Assembly (NCBI GenBank): GCA_044228505.1
Contig: JBGAUT010000012.1
Location: 1 to 64,000, forward strand
DNA length: 64,000 bases
From: JAEUKA01 sp044228505
GTDB taxonomy: Bacteria; Myxococcota_A; Polyangia; Palsa-1104; JAEUJZ01
Direction: 5' to 3'
In this document: one piece after another, positions 8,101 through 16,455 of the stretch
How the letters are laid out: every line of letters starts with the position of its first letter
How positions within the stretch are numbered: position 1 is the stretch's first letter
Notes under the pieces: model-generated
What the model was told of the DNA's origin: nothing
Seen by the model: only the letters and a program-made list of their open reading frames with translations
Database searches by the model: none
Made by a program: the position numbers and the translations under genes

Positions 8101-8970
8101 TTAGTTCTTTGGATGGTTCTCTGTGGAGTGCTGCGTACTGCCATCGGTGATCCGGGTCCGGCAGATCCGATCCCACAAGGTCAGCGCTTCCCCAAAGTGA
8201 ATGTCGGCGTGGGAGTGATGAATGTTGTGAAACGCCGAGGTGTTGAGGAGCAGCGGTGCCAACAGTCGTTCCAGTGGCTCGATCCGAATGCCGCAGTGCA
8301 AGTAGTAGTTCAAGCTGATGAAGCCAACGACGAGCGAAAAGTAAAATGGCGCATAGTGCTTGGCTTGCGGAATCGCAACCAGCAGGAGCGGCCAGAACGT
8401 CATCACGGCCTCCATGGGGCCCACAGCGAAGCCTGCGAGCGCAGTTGGATCACGGTAGACGTGATGGCCGCGATGAAACGGAAACAGCGGGCGGGTGTGT
8501 AGCAAACGGTGCTTGGCATACAACCAAGCATCGAGCACGAATACTCCTCCGATGGTCTGCAGCGACACCGAAAGGAGTCCTCCGGCTTCGGCGGCGGACC
8601 ACACAAGTCCTATCGGCCGTCCCGTCCAGGATCTCCACAGCGGCCAGGCCAGAAAGCAAGCCGCAATGAAGGCGGCCAGCGTTGTGTCGGCAGCTTCCTC
8701 GCGCATGGGTGCCGGCTTTCGGCGCGGTCCTTGGATGCGAACAGTCTGCTTCTCACACCACCAAGTCACGAATGCGGCACCCGCCAATACGGTTCCCGCA
8801 AGCCCGACAAAGCCGACCAGAAGCGCCACGTAAAACAGCCCCACGTGATCCGGAGCGAGCAGTCCGGTGGCGGCCAGAGCCACCGGCAGTCCACCATCAA
8901 TGATGCGTGACCACAGCGGACGGGCGGAGTTTTTGCGACGGGGAAAGGGGTCTATCGCGGGACTCTGCAT
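8101..8970 (-). CDS. Fatty acid hydroxylase/sterol desaturase-family membrane protein
   Basis: The 289-residue protein carries the His-cluster signature of di-iron membrane hydroxylases: KHRLLH, HRGHHVYRD and NIHHSH (about residues 153-262), set between several transmembrane segments. These enzymes use O2 and electrons to hydroxylate or desaturate lipids or sterols in the membrane. GGAG precedes the ATG at 8970 by 8 bases. The gene diverges from a TetR regulator, and a perfect palindrome lies between them, so expression is probably repressed by that TetR protein, perhaps in response to a lipid (inference). Confidence 0.85.
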   Translation of the reverse strand: MQSPAIDPFPRRKNSARPLWSRIIDGGLPVALAATGLLAPDHVGLFYVALLVGFVGLAGTVLAGAAFVTWWCEKQTVRIQGPRRKPAPMREEAADTTLAAFIAACFLAWPLWRSWTGRPIGLVWSAAEAGGLLSVSLQTIGGVFVLDAWLYAKHRLLHTRPLFPFHRGHHVYRDPTALAGFAVGPMEAVMTFWPLLLVAIPQAKHYAPFYFSLVVGFISLNYYLHCGIRIEPLERLLAPLLLNTSAFHNIHHSHADIHFGEALTLWDRICRTRITDGSTQHSTENHPKN

Positions 8971-9005
8971 GGGCGACTCCAGAGGGTTACGAATTGCGAA
9001 CACTT

Positions 9006-9022
9006 CGTTACACTGTGTAACG
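9006..9022. promoter_or_regulatory. TetR-type operator between hydroxylase and tetR
   Basis: A perfect palindrome, CGTTACA-CTG-TGTAACG, with 7-bp arms is followed by an extra half-site CGTAACA at about 9027. It lies in the 100-bp divergent region. Similar GTTACA/TGTAAC sites are bound by TetR-family repressors, some of them of lipid genes. Binding by the adjacent TetR protein is inferred. Confidence 0.65.
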
Positions 9023-9070
9023 GAAATCGTAACAAATTGTCAATGGCCCATGCTGCGCTAGATTTCCGTC

Positions 9071-9763
9071 ATGGTCTCACCGGCAAGAATCCCCGGACGC
9101 ACTGCCTCGAGTTCGCAGCTACGCACCCGGCCGCTCACGAAGGCCCCCATCGGCCGGATTCCCAAAGAGGATCGGCGCAAGCAGCTGCTGTCTGTGGCCG
9201 CCCAGATTCTGACCGAGCAAGGAGTCGAGCAGGTCCAGATTACCGAGGTGGCAGAGCGTGCCCAGGTCTCGCGACCGCTTGTGTATCGGCTGTTCCCCAC
9301 GCGCAAGGCCTTGGTCATTGCACTCCTTAACGACTTTGCCACTCATTTGGGAGAGCGGTTCCAGGCCGCTCTGCTTGCGACCTGGCCGGGCACAGTACCG
9401 GACATCACCCGTGCGTTTGTTGATGCAAGCTGTGAGGCGATCGAGGAGTACGGTGCGGGTCCATGGCTGCTGCTGGACAACAAGGGGAGCGACCCGGAGC
9501 TAGGCCGGATCGGACGCACTGTCCTAGCGGACCTGCTGGTCCCGTGGCAAAAGCGATTGAGAGAGCTAACCGGGCTTCCCACCCGTCGGAGCGCCAACCT
9601 CCTGTGGGTCGTGGTGGCAGCGGGACGGGCAGCGCTTGATGGTTGGATCGAAGGAAGCATCAGCCGCCGAATGGCGACCGAGGATGCAACCCGGGCCGTA
9701 ACGGCTCTGCTTCTGATCTTTGCCAGGCTGCAACCATCCTCACCAACCCTCAACGATACCTAA
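9071..9763 (+). CDS. TetR-family transcriptional regulator
   Basis: The 230-residue protein has the TetR helix-turn-helix at about residues 32-75: RRKQLLSVAAQILTEQG, ITEVAERAQVSRPLVYRLF and PTRKALVIALL. The remaining 150 residues form the helical ligand domain. A basic, low-complexity N-terminal tail of about 28 residues precedes the HTH, and no strong ribosome site precedes the ATG at 9071, so the true start could be a little later. It is divergent from the hydroxylase gene with a shared palindromic operator. Confidence 0.85.
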   Translation: MVSPARIPGRTASSSQLRTRPLTKAPIGRIPKEDRRKQLLSVAAQILTEQGVEQVQITEVAERAQVSRPLVYRLFPTRKALVIALLNDFATHLGERFQAALLATWPGTVPDITRAFVDASCEAIEEYGAGPWLLLDNKGSDPELGRIGRTVLADLLVPWQKRLRELTGLPTRRSANLLWVVVAAGRAALDGWIEGSISRRMATEDATRAVTALLLIFARLQPSSPTLNDT

Positions 9764-9808
9764 CACCGTCTCTCTGGGCCGCGACGTGACAACGTCTCCC
9801 TTGGCGGT

Positions 9809-12628
9809 TCAGAACCCCACGTTTGCGACAAGCTGAATCGCATGACCGACTCTGCGCTCGGGAATCGTAGGTGAGGATTCAGACAAGAGACTCGGAGGAT
9901 TCACCCCCGTGCGCGACTCGGAGATCGGCAGGTCCACAACATAGCTTGCGCCGAGCTGCATCGGTTTGTGGCGAATGACCGTCGATACATGAAGCGGCCC
10001 GACGTTGAGCAACCCCGACAGAGACCAAAGACCGACGTGGCGGCGCTCATCGGTCTGAGCGTCCGTCGGCACGTCCGCCGTCGTTCCCAGGCCAGTGACC
10101 TTCGCGCTGGCAGCCAGCAAGATCCAATGCGCAATCACCGGGTGTCCCTTCACCAGCAGCGCCGACGCCATCTCGATGTACCCGCCGAGCGAAAGATAGC
10201 CGCCAGCCCACGTCTTGTCTTCTCGCACTGGATCGGGTTGCGACGGGAGTAGCAGCGGTCCTCGCTCTGTCTGGATGCCAAGCTCGCTGATGAATCCGTG
10301 ACGTGCAAACAGAGTCGGCACTCCGTTGGCTGTGCTCGACGATAGGCGGATGCCCAAGGTTCCCCGTGGGTGGTAGCGATCTTCCATTGCATACGCGCCA
10401 AGGGTCATCACTGGACCCCACAGCCAGCGGCGCGGCGACCTGTGCTTCGCACTCCTGGGAATCCAGTCCCGCAGGAGCCCCCAGTCTTGGTTGTAGTTCA
10501 CCGTGCGGAGCAGCGCCTCGGATACGCCATGTTCACGCTCGGTGTTTCGCCAAGACAAAATGGCCCGTTCGGCATTTGAAATGTCGCTTGCCTCGTTCTC
10601 TGCATCCTCGGTCGCACTGTCTGCGGCACGCTCGGCCGCGTTGCTGGCAGCGAGCTGTCTTTCCATCTCAGACAAGTGTTTATTGATGGAACGGTAGAGC
10701 TGCTTGTACTCCGGTTGCTCAGAAAGCTCATAATACTCCGCAGGAAAGACGATCAGAGCGGAATTAATATAATATTGAATTGCTCGACGATTGATCTGAC
10801 TTAGCTCCTTATTACGGCTAAATTCAATCGTCAACTCAAGAAGCTCGGGAACCATTTCTTTACGAAATAAAGCTCCCAGAAACATAATTGCGCCTACCTG
10901 AGTTTCATGCCCTTCGAGCAACTGCTGAATCTCTTCGCGAACATTGAGCATTTTGTGATACATTAAAGTGGTACGACCTTGAGCGGCCAACAAATGCGTA
11001 TTGTCCGTGGTCTCTTCGAACAACTTTGTCCAAAGTGCCAGCATGTTTTGATACGTCTGGTCATCGAGATTCTTGAGCAACTCAATCGGCAGGAACTTGA
11101 GCAGCAGCTTGGCCGCGACAGCATGCTCATCATTTCCGTCAGCCAGTGCCCGAGCGACCAAGCCAGCGATCAGCGGTGACTGACTGACAAAGGCATTCTC
11201 GCTGGGGTTTAGCGCCCGCCACGCCTCGACCGCATGCTGCCGCTCCGACGGCTTGTAGGTCGAAGACGAAGCGACCTCGAGGAGCAATCGGTTCAGCTCC
11301 GGTGTCGACGCCACATGCTCGATCGCACCCAGGTGGATCAGCGTCGACAAGGCGTGGTTACGATGGTACTCGTCCGACTCACCGTGCCCCAGCTCGCGCA
11401 GACGCCTGAAGCTGGCCGCCACAATGGTTTCTGGTCGATAGAGCGCCACCGTCGCCACGTCGGACAGCGGCGAATCGATCTGCTGGACATCGACCTGTTG
11501 CCCCAAATGATTAAACAAACGCACACTTGGATATCCACGAACCCGGTGCCGCACCGGCCATCGTTCTTCGCTGCCGTTTTTCCCTTTTAGGCGAATAAAC
11601 AGGAACTGACCACCTGCTTGCTTTGCCAAATCGTTGAATCGTGAATCGTAGCCTTTACCACGTACACCATTTCGCATCGAACCGATACAAACACTACACC
11701 AGTCGGTGGAATATTCTACGACTGCGAGCTGTCCGGGTCGTAGCTCGGCCAACAGTGCATCGAGTCGCTCGGGCTGTTCGAGTTCGGTCACCCCTGCCGC
11801 AAACGGGGCCTCTACAGCGTCGCCGGACAGGGTGTAATTCTGTTGTGCAGGTACAATTTGGGGGTGGGTTGTCAATCCTTTGAGAGCCTCGGCTTGTTTC
11901 AGCATGTAGGAATATCGCTCATTAATGTCGATTTTTCCATCGTGATTGATGTCAGTTATTTTCGATTCATCTGATTCCCAAAAGAATGGGCTGAGGCGCT
12001 GACAGAAAACATTCTCTCCCACTGCGCCGAGTGTAATCCCAGTGGTTTTGTGATTTTGATCAGCAAAATGAGAGATTCCGCCTCCAGCCATACAAGTATC
12101 AATCATCACCGTGCGATGCCCATAGCGTACAGAGAGCAATTTCTCCGCGAGATCCGAGAATGCATACATCTGATGATTCAACAAAACGATACCGGCCTCA
12201 TGTCGATTTTGACTATTGGTTGATTCACCACCATGTCCGGTCATATAGACGACCAACTCGTCATCTTCATCCAATCGCTGAGACAACATATCAATCAAAC
12301 GATCAATTCCATCCCGCGTGGCCTTGTCTCGATGAACAACGGCGGCTCGGATTGGCTGTTGTTGAGAATTTGAAGGAACTGCCAGATAGAATTCGGAAAA
12401 TCCTAAATTAGACAATAGGCGAAGGGCTCTGTTAACATTGTTATCATGCGATTCACGACCATTGGACTGATCATCACCATTGATGACCAAGACAAACCTT
12501 CGCTGCGTACCATCAGCGCTACGGGGGGCTGCATTTCCGCTGGTAATGTTTATTAACAACAGGAGCAATGAGACAGTCCACCGGATTGACTCATACATTC
12601 GGATATTCTTACGAGTGAGCATCGTCAT
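9809..12628 (-). CDS. Exported caspase-fold / EF-hand / thioredoxin / possible beta-barrel protein
   Basis: The product has about 939 residues. A signal peptide (WTVSLLLLLINITSGNAA) leads into a caspase-hemoglobinase-fold peptidase domain: LVVYMTGHGGES carries the catalytic His132, and TVMIDTCMAGGG carries the catalytic Cys179. Next is an EF-hand loop, DINHDGKIDINE (about residues 223-236), then a thioredoxin-like domain with W-C311-S-V-C314. A long helical, HEAT-like middle section includes an Ala/Glu-rich stretch. The last 220 residues are Gly/aromatic-rich strands ending in ...VANVGF, like an outer-membrane barrel with a terminal Phe. I do not know this combination. Starts at 12622 or 12598 are also possible. 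The DNA is visibly A/T-richer than its neighbours. Confidence 0.75.
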   Translation of the reverse strand: MTMLTRKNIRMYESIRWTVSLLLLLINITSGNAAPRSADGTQRRFVLVINGDDQSNGRESHDNNVNRALRLLSNLGFSEFYLAVPSNSQQQPIRAAVVHRDKATRDGIDRLIDMLSQRLDEDDELVVYMTGHGGESTNSQNRHEAGIVLLNHQMYAFSDLAEKLLSVRYGHRTVMIDTCMAGGGISHFADQNHKTTGITLGAVGENVFCQRLSPFFWESDESKITDINHDGKIDINERYSYMLKQAEALKGLTTHPQIVPAQQNYTLSGDAVEAPFAAGVTELEQPERLDALLAELRPGQLAVVEYSTDWCSVCIGSMRNGVRGKGYDSRFNDLAKQAGGQFLFIRLKGKNGSEERWPVRHRVRGYPSVRLFNHLGQQVDVQQIDSPLSDVATVALYRPETIVAASFRRLRELGHGESDEYHRNHALSTLIHLGAIEHVASTPELNRLLLEVASSSTYKPSERQHAVEAWRALNPSENAFVSQSPLIAGLVARALADGNDEHAVAAKLLLKFLPIELLKNLDDQTYQNMLALWTKLFEETTDNTHLLAAQGRTTLMYHKMLNVREEIQQLLEGHETQVGAIMFLGALFRKEMVPELLELTIEFSRNKELSQINRRAIQYYINSALIVFPAEYYELSEQPEYKQLYRSINKHLSEMERQLAASNAAERAADSATEDAENEASDISNAERAILSWRNTEREHGVSEALLRTVNYNQDWGLLRDWIPRSAKHRSPRRWLWGPVMTLGAYAMEDRYHPRGTLGIRLSSSTANGVPTLFARHGFISELGIQTERGPLLLPSQPDPVREDKTWAGGYLSLGGYIEMASALLVKGHPVIAHWILLAASAKVTGLGTTADVPTDAQTDERRHVGLWSLSGLLNVGPLHVSTVIRHKPMQLGASYVVDLPISESRTGVNPPSLLSESSPTIPERRVGHAIQLVANVGF

Positions 12629-12881
12629 CGGATGGGTCCGGAAGGGGTGTGACGGGGCAGGCCTGCGGCAGTCGTTGATGCGAATCGAGCCGACTGCCGC
12701 AACTGATACCTGATCAGCGGACACCACCATGCTCCCTGGTCACCAACGGGATTTGCTTGACGCGCTGCTTGTGCGTGGTTGATGAGCGGACTCTGTACAC
12801 TTTCTCTGCAAGGGTCAAGTAGCGGTGGTTCCTCATCCTGCCGATTGTGATTCGATGGCAGAGTCGGGGAGGTAGGCAACG

Positions 12882-12959
12882 ATGAGCAAACCGGACCTCT
12901 GCGCAGGGGAGTGTTGGCAACTCATCCCGGGCCGAGCTGCACCTTGGCGTCCAATGTAA
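12882..12959 (+). CDS. Possible small peptide ORF
   Basis: An ATG is preceded by GGGGAGG with a 9-base spacer, an excellent Shine-Dalgarno sequence. It opens a 25-residue frame rich in Cys, Trp and Pro (MSKPDLCAGECWQLIPGR...). The stop codon is followed two bases later by an 8-bp stem-loop. It may be a leader peptide or a small secreted or regulatory peptide, or it may be chance. No family is recognised. Confidence 0.2.
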   Translation: MSKPDLCAGECWQLIPGRAAPWRPM

Positions 12960-12961
12960 GA

Positions 12962-12987
12962 GCCGCTCACACCTCCCATTGAGCGGC
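12962..12987 (+). terminator. Stem-loop downstream of the small ORF
   Basis: GCCGCTCA and TGAGCGGC make a perfect 8-bp stem with a 10-base loop. There is no T run after it, so it is either a weak terminator or a structured leader element. Confidence 0.35.
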
Positions 12988-13176
12988 CACGCGGTCAGCC
13001 GCAGGCTGCGGGATCGACCGACGCACCGGCAGCGCCTAGGCCGCTTGCATGCCCACCGGGAGCGCTTAAATTGCCGTTATAGAGGTGCAAAAAAGTACTC
13101 TATTTGTGGAGTCCCGTATATTCTGTGGGCGACCCACACCTGTCAGACTCTCTCATAACCAAAAGGAAGGGGCATC

Positions 13177-16100
13177 ATGTTGCTTCGGTACGTAACTCCT
13201 CTGCTCGGCATTCTGACTGCCATCCCGCAGGTTGCTGCGGCGCAGGCACTTCAGATTCCCGCTACCGAGTCTGTCGCTTTACCGCGCAAAGACGTGGGCG
13301 ACGGCTTGTGTGCAACAGTTGTTCATGCCTCGGACCCCCGTCTGGGACAGGTCGCGTTCACAGGTGTGGATGATGCGACGGCACTGCTCAATCAAACATC
13401 GATGCGGCTGAGTGAGGATGGTCGCACGGGCTCTCTGTTTTCGCTCATCAATTTCCGAAACAATGATCCGGTGGCGCTTGGAGACTTCCCAAGCGACATC
13501 TTGTTTCCGTACAGCGACAATCCGGGCGCTGCACCTCCTGGCAACGATCGCAACTTTGCGGTGCGACTACGTGGTTACATCAACGTCGATGCGGACGATG
13601 CGCTAGGTCTGCGGCGAACCATCGGACTGTATGCCGACGATGGCACGCGGATGACCTTAGGGAATCAGCTTGTCACGGATCCAGATGTAAATCAGCAGAT
13701 CGCATCACGTCGGATCCGCCAGATCCAGTACGGCAAAAGTGGTCTGTATCCCGTGGAGCTGGTTTACTACCAAAACGGAAGTCTGGCGGTGCTCGAGCTG
13801 TCCGAGAGCAACCTGTGGATTCCAGAGAACACCAAGCTCACCAACCTGCGCGATCTGGGGTTTAGCCTGATCGGCGAGCCGCGTCCCAACTTGTTTGTGA
13901 ACACAGAGCTATATTCGGCACGCAAAGGTGCCGTGCAAAAGTGCGTCGAGTGTGCGGACGACGCTGCCTGCGGTCAGGGCAACTACTGCGTGAAGGACTG
14001 GGGGCCCACTCCGCCTTCCGGACTGTGCCAGCAGTGCAACGTAAATGATCATTGCGGACCGAGCTGTCAGGCCTGTGCACAGAGCGCTCCGATCTGTCTT
14101 GATGGCGGCTGTGTGCAATGCCTGGGCAATAGCGACTGTCCGGCCGACAACGTCTGTGACACCGCCACTCACAAGTGCACGCCCATCGTCCACAATTGGG
14201 ACTATGTTGGTGGTTGCAGCACGGCGAACCCGAGTGCTGGCTCGCACAACGGTCTGCTGTTCGCTTCGGGGGCTGCGCTGCTGACCCTACTCGGGCTTTC
14301 CCGACGGAGACGCCGCCCTTTTGGTAGCGGCACGCTGGCACTGCCGCTACTCCTTGGATTGACCGCGCTGTGGCCACAAGCGGCGCGGGCGGATCTGTCT
14401 GTGAATGCCGCGACGCTCCAGCCGGCGATCGGTCCGGAAACCATCATCACAGTGGAAGGGAGTCGTACGGGTAAGCGTCTCCGGCCGATGGCGGCACTGA
14501 TGCTTGACTATGCCCACCGTCCGCTGCGACTTCTAGACCGCGACACTGGGCAAACGATTGCAACGACGATTCCGGACATGGTGAACCTGCACCTGATGGC
14601 CGGTTTCGGAGTCACACGTTGGCTGCAGTTCGCCTTTGACCTACCAGTTGTCGCGTACCAGGGATTTGATCGCGCCACGCCACTTAGCGATGTGCCAAAC
14701 ACTCCTTCCTCGTACGGATTGGGGGACTTCCGCTTGGTCGGTAAGGCTCGACTCATCAACAACGAGCACGGCGGTTTTGGTCTGGCGTTCGTTCCCCAAG
14801 TAACCTTTGCCACCGGTGATGGAACGCAGTTTCGCGGTGCAGATGCCTACGGAATTGAGCCACGCTTCGCGCTCGACTATCGCACTCCTGGTGGTGCCCT
14901 GATTGCGCTGAACGTGGGATTCCTGGGACGGACTTCCAATCAAACCGTTGGCAAGATGGAAGTCGGCAGCCAGATCCGCTACGGCATCGGTATGTTCGTT
15001 CCACTTCCTGAGCAGTTCGGGTTGATGGGCGAGATTGCCGGTGGCACCAGCGTCACCACGATCACGGCTGGACGGATCTACTCTCCCCTCGAAGGTCTCG
15101 TTGGTGGACGCTGGACGCACAGCAGCGGAATCAACTTCAACATGGGTGCCGGAATGGGATTCACAGAGGCCGTTGGATCGCCACAAGTTCGGGTGTTCGC
15201 GAGCATCGGCTATCTACCGATCGAGCGTCCACAGAGAGCACAGCCACCGACGATGGGAACCATCCTGATCGAGAAGGCAGGCAGCGGGGTCGGCTCGGTC
15301 GTTTCGACCCCACGCGGCATCGACTGCGGACAGCGCTGCAGTGCTGATTTCAAGCTGGGCTCGCAGGTCGTACTCAAAGCGCAGCCAACGGGAGAGGGCC
15401 GATTCATTGGCTGGTCTGGACCGTGCAGCGGCACAGAGGACTGTGTCCTTACCGTCACTCCGAGCACTCGGGTCGGTGTTGAGTTTGCGCATGTTGAAGA
15501 ACACCGCAGTATCGTGACCATCGTCAAGGAAGGAGACGGCCAAGGCGAAGTCGTTTCGGACCCAAGCGGAATCTCCTGCGGCAAGGTCTGCTCAACGAGC
15601 TTCAAAGACAATCAGGAACTCCGACTCATCGCTGTGCCGGACAAGGACTCCCGATTTGCGGGCTGGGAAGGCGCGTGTACCGGGGTCGAGCCATGCACTC
15701 TGGTGGTACGGGGAGAGCCTCGCCTGAGCGCAAAGTTTATCAAGGCCAAGATCAAGGTCGAGGATAAGAAGCTCGATCTGCAAGGCAACGTGATCCACTT
15801 CGAGACTGCGAAGGCCAAGATCGATATCGACTCCTTCCATCTGCTCGATGAAGTGGTGCTGATTCTGAAGCAGTACCCAGAGATGCGACTGCGCATCGAA
15901 GGACACACCGACGCGGTTCCGTTCAATGCCCCGGGCGGCAACCTACAGCTCTCGAAGGATCGTGCAGCGTCGGTGGTGAACTACTTGGTGACGCACGGCG
16001 TTCTGGGCGGACGGCTCAACAGTGAAGGCTTCGGAGACACCTGCCCGGTTGCTACGAACCAGAGTCCAGAAGGTCGGCAGGCGAATCGTCGCACCGAGTT

Positions 16101-16251
16101 CCTCATCATCGACAAGGACGGACACTATCAGCGGACGCCTTGCGTGACCTACACACCGGCACCGCGCAATCAGTGGCCAAAGAAGCCCGCCGGAGTCAAG
16201 GTGAAGAAGCCCGCCGCACAGGTTCCCGCGCCAGGCACCCCCGCCCAGTAG
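13177..16251 (+). CDS. TraA-TraB-like fusion: PA14-like adhesin, Cys-rich stalk, internal MYXO-CTERM, barrel and OmpA domain
   Basis: The 1024-residue protein has two halves. Half one: signal peptide (about 1-22); a PA14-like domain (about 110-225) with RLRGYINVDADDALGL, TIGLYADDGTRMTLG and GLYPVELVYYQNGSLAVLEL; a Cys-rich stalk (about 255-335) with CVECADDAACGQGNYCV and CLGNSDCPADNVC; then a MYXO-CTERM-like signal of Gly-Gly-Cys347, a hydrophobic helix and Arg376-380. Half two: a second signal-like helix ending A-R-A405 before Asp406, barrel-like strands (about 410-690), two Cys-paired repeats (GIDCGQRCSADF/GWSGPCSG and GISCGKVCSTSF/GWEGACTG), and an OmpA C-terminal peptidoglycan-binding domain (IEGHTDAVPFN, LSKDRAASVVNYL, GRQANRRTEF). 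TraA and TraB of myxobacterial outer-membrane exchange have these two architectures as separate adjacent genes. The fusion reading is an inference. Confidence 0.75.
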   Translation: MLLRYVTPLLGILTAIPQVAAAQALQIPATESVALPRKDVGDGLCATVVHASDPRLGQVAFTGVDDATALLNQTSMRLSEDGRTGSLFSLINFRNNDPVALGDFPSDILFPYSDNPGAAPPGNDRNFAVRLRGYINVDADDALGLRRTIGLYADDGTRMTLGNQLVTDPDVNQQIASRRIRQIQYGKSGLYPVELVYYQNGSLAVLELSESNLWIPENTKLTNLRDLGFSLIGEPRPNLFVNTELYSARKGAVQKCVECADDAACGQGNYCVKDWGPTPPSGLCQQCNVNDHCGPSCQACAQSAPICLDGGCVQCLGNSDCPADNVCDTATHKCTPIVHNWDYVGGCSTANPSAGSHNGLLFASGAALLTLLGLSRRRRRPFGSGTLALPLLLGLTALWPQAARADLSVNAATLQPAIGPETIITVEGSRTGKRLRPMAALMLDYAHRPLRLLDRDTGQTIATTIPDMVNLHLMAGFGVTRWLQFAFDLPVVAYQGFDRATPLSDVPNTPSSYGLGDFRLVGKARLINNEHGGFGLAFVPQVTFATGDGTQFRGADAYGIEPRFALDYRTPGGALIALNVGFLGRTSNQTVGKMEVGSQIRYGIGMFVPLPEQFGLMGEIAGGTSVTTITAGRIYSPLEGLVGGRWTHSSGINFNMGAGMGFTEAVGSPQVRVFASIGYLPIERPQRAQPPTMGTILIEKAGSGVGSVVSTPRGIDCGQRCSADFKLGSQVVLKAQPTGEGRFIGWSGPCSGTEDCVLTVTPSTRVGVEFAHVEEHRSIVTIVKEGDGQGEVVSDPSGISCGKVCSTSFKDNQELRLIAVPDKDSRFAGWEGACTGVEPCTLVVRGEPRLSAKFIKAKIKVEDKKLDLQGNVIHFETAKAKIDIDSFHLLDEVVLILKQYPEMRLRIEGHTDAVPFNAPGGNLQLSKDRAASVVNYLVTHGVLGGRLNSEGFGDTCPVATNQSPEGRQANRRTEFLIIDKDGHYQRTPCVTYTPAPRNQWPKKPAGVKVKKPAAQVPAPGTPAQ

Positions 16252-16260
16252 CGCTCCCCC

Positions 16261-16279
16261 TCGGCGCACCTCGCGCCGA
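16261..16279 (+). terminator. Stem-loop after the TraA/TraB-like gene
   Basis: TCGGCGC and GCGCCGA pair as a 7-bp GC-rich stem with a 5-base loop, ten bases after the stop codon. A C-rich tract rather than T residues follows, so termination is plausible but not certain. Confidence 0.4.
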
Positions 16280-16455
16280 CCCCCCATCCATCCATCCAGC
16301 GTCTCTTGCTACCGCCTGGTGCGATTCATCCTCCGATCGGGTGAATACCTGATGGGCAGTGTGGTGCTGGTTTGCTCTACTAACAACCGTAGCCTCGCCA
16401 TTCATTCAGAGGGCATGCGGACCGATGGGTACCGTTGGACACGGAGATGCTCGGG

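Larger units (their letters stand above)
12629..13176. other. Long intergenic region before the TraA/TraB-like gene
   Basis: This stretch holds no convincing large gene. I see a 25-codon ORF with a good ribosome site (12882-12959), a hairpin right after it (12962-12987), and an A/T-rich tract near 13085-13130 that probably contains the promoter of the next gene, whose ATG is preceded by AAGGAAGGGG. Short minus-strand frames of 60-80 codons here resemble nothing I recognise. Confidence 0.5.

Noticed and set aside
7087..8502. 471-codon plus-strand frame over the EamA and hydroxylase genes
   Set aside because: It runs through both a plus-strand transporter (other frame) and a minus-strand hydroxylase with clear motifs; the translation looks like shadow sequence.
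12714..12920. Minus-strand frame of about 68 codons containing MRNHRYLTLAEKVYRVRSST, considered as a transposase or HTH remnant
   Set aside because: I could not match it to a known transposase or regulator, no terminal repeats or target duplications flank it, and no ribosome site is evident.
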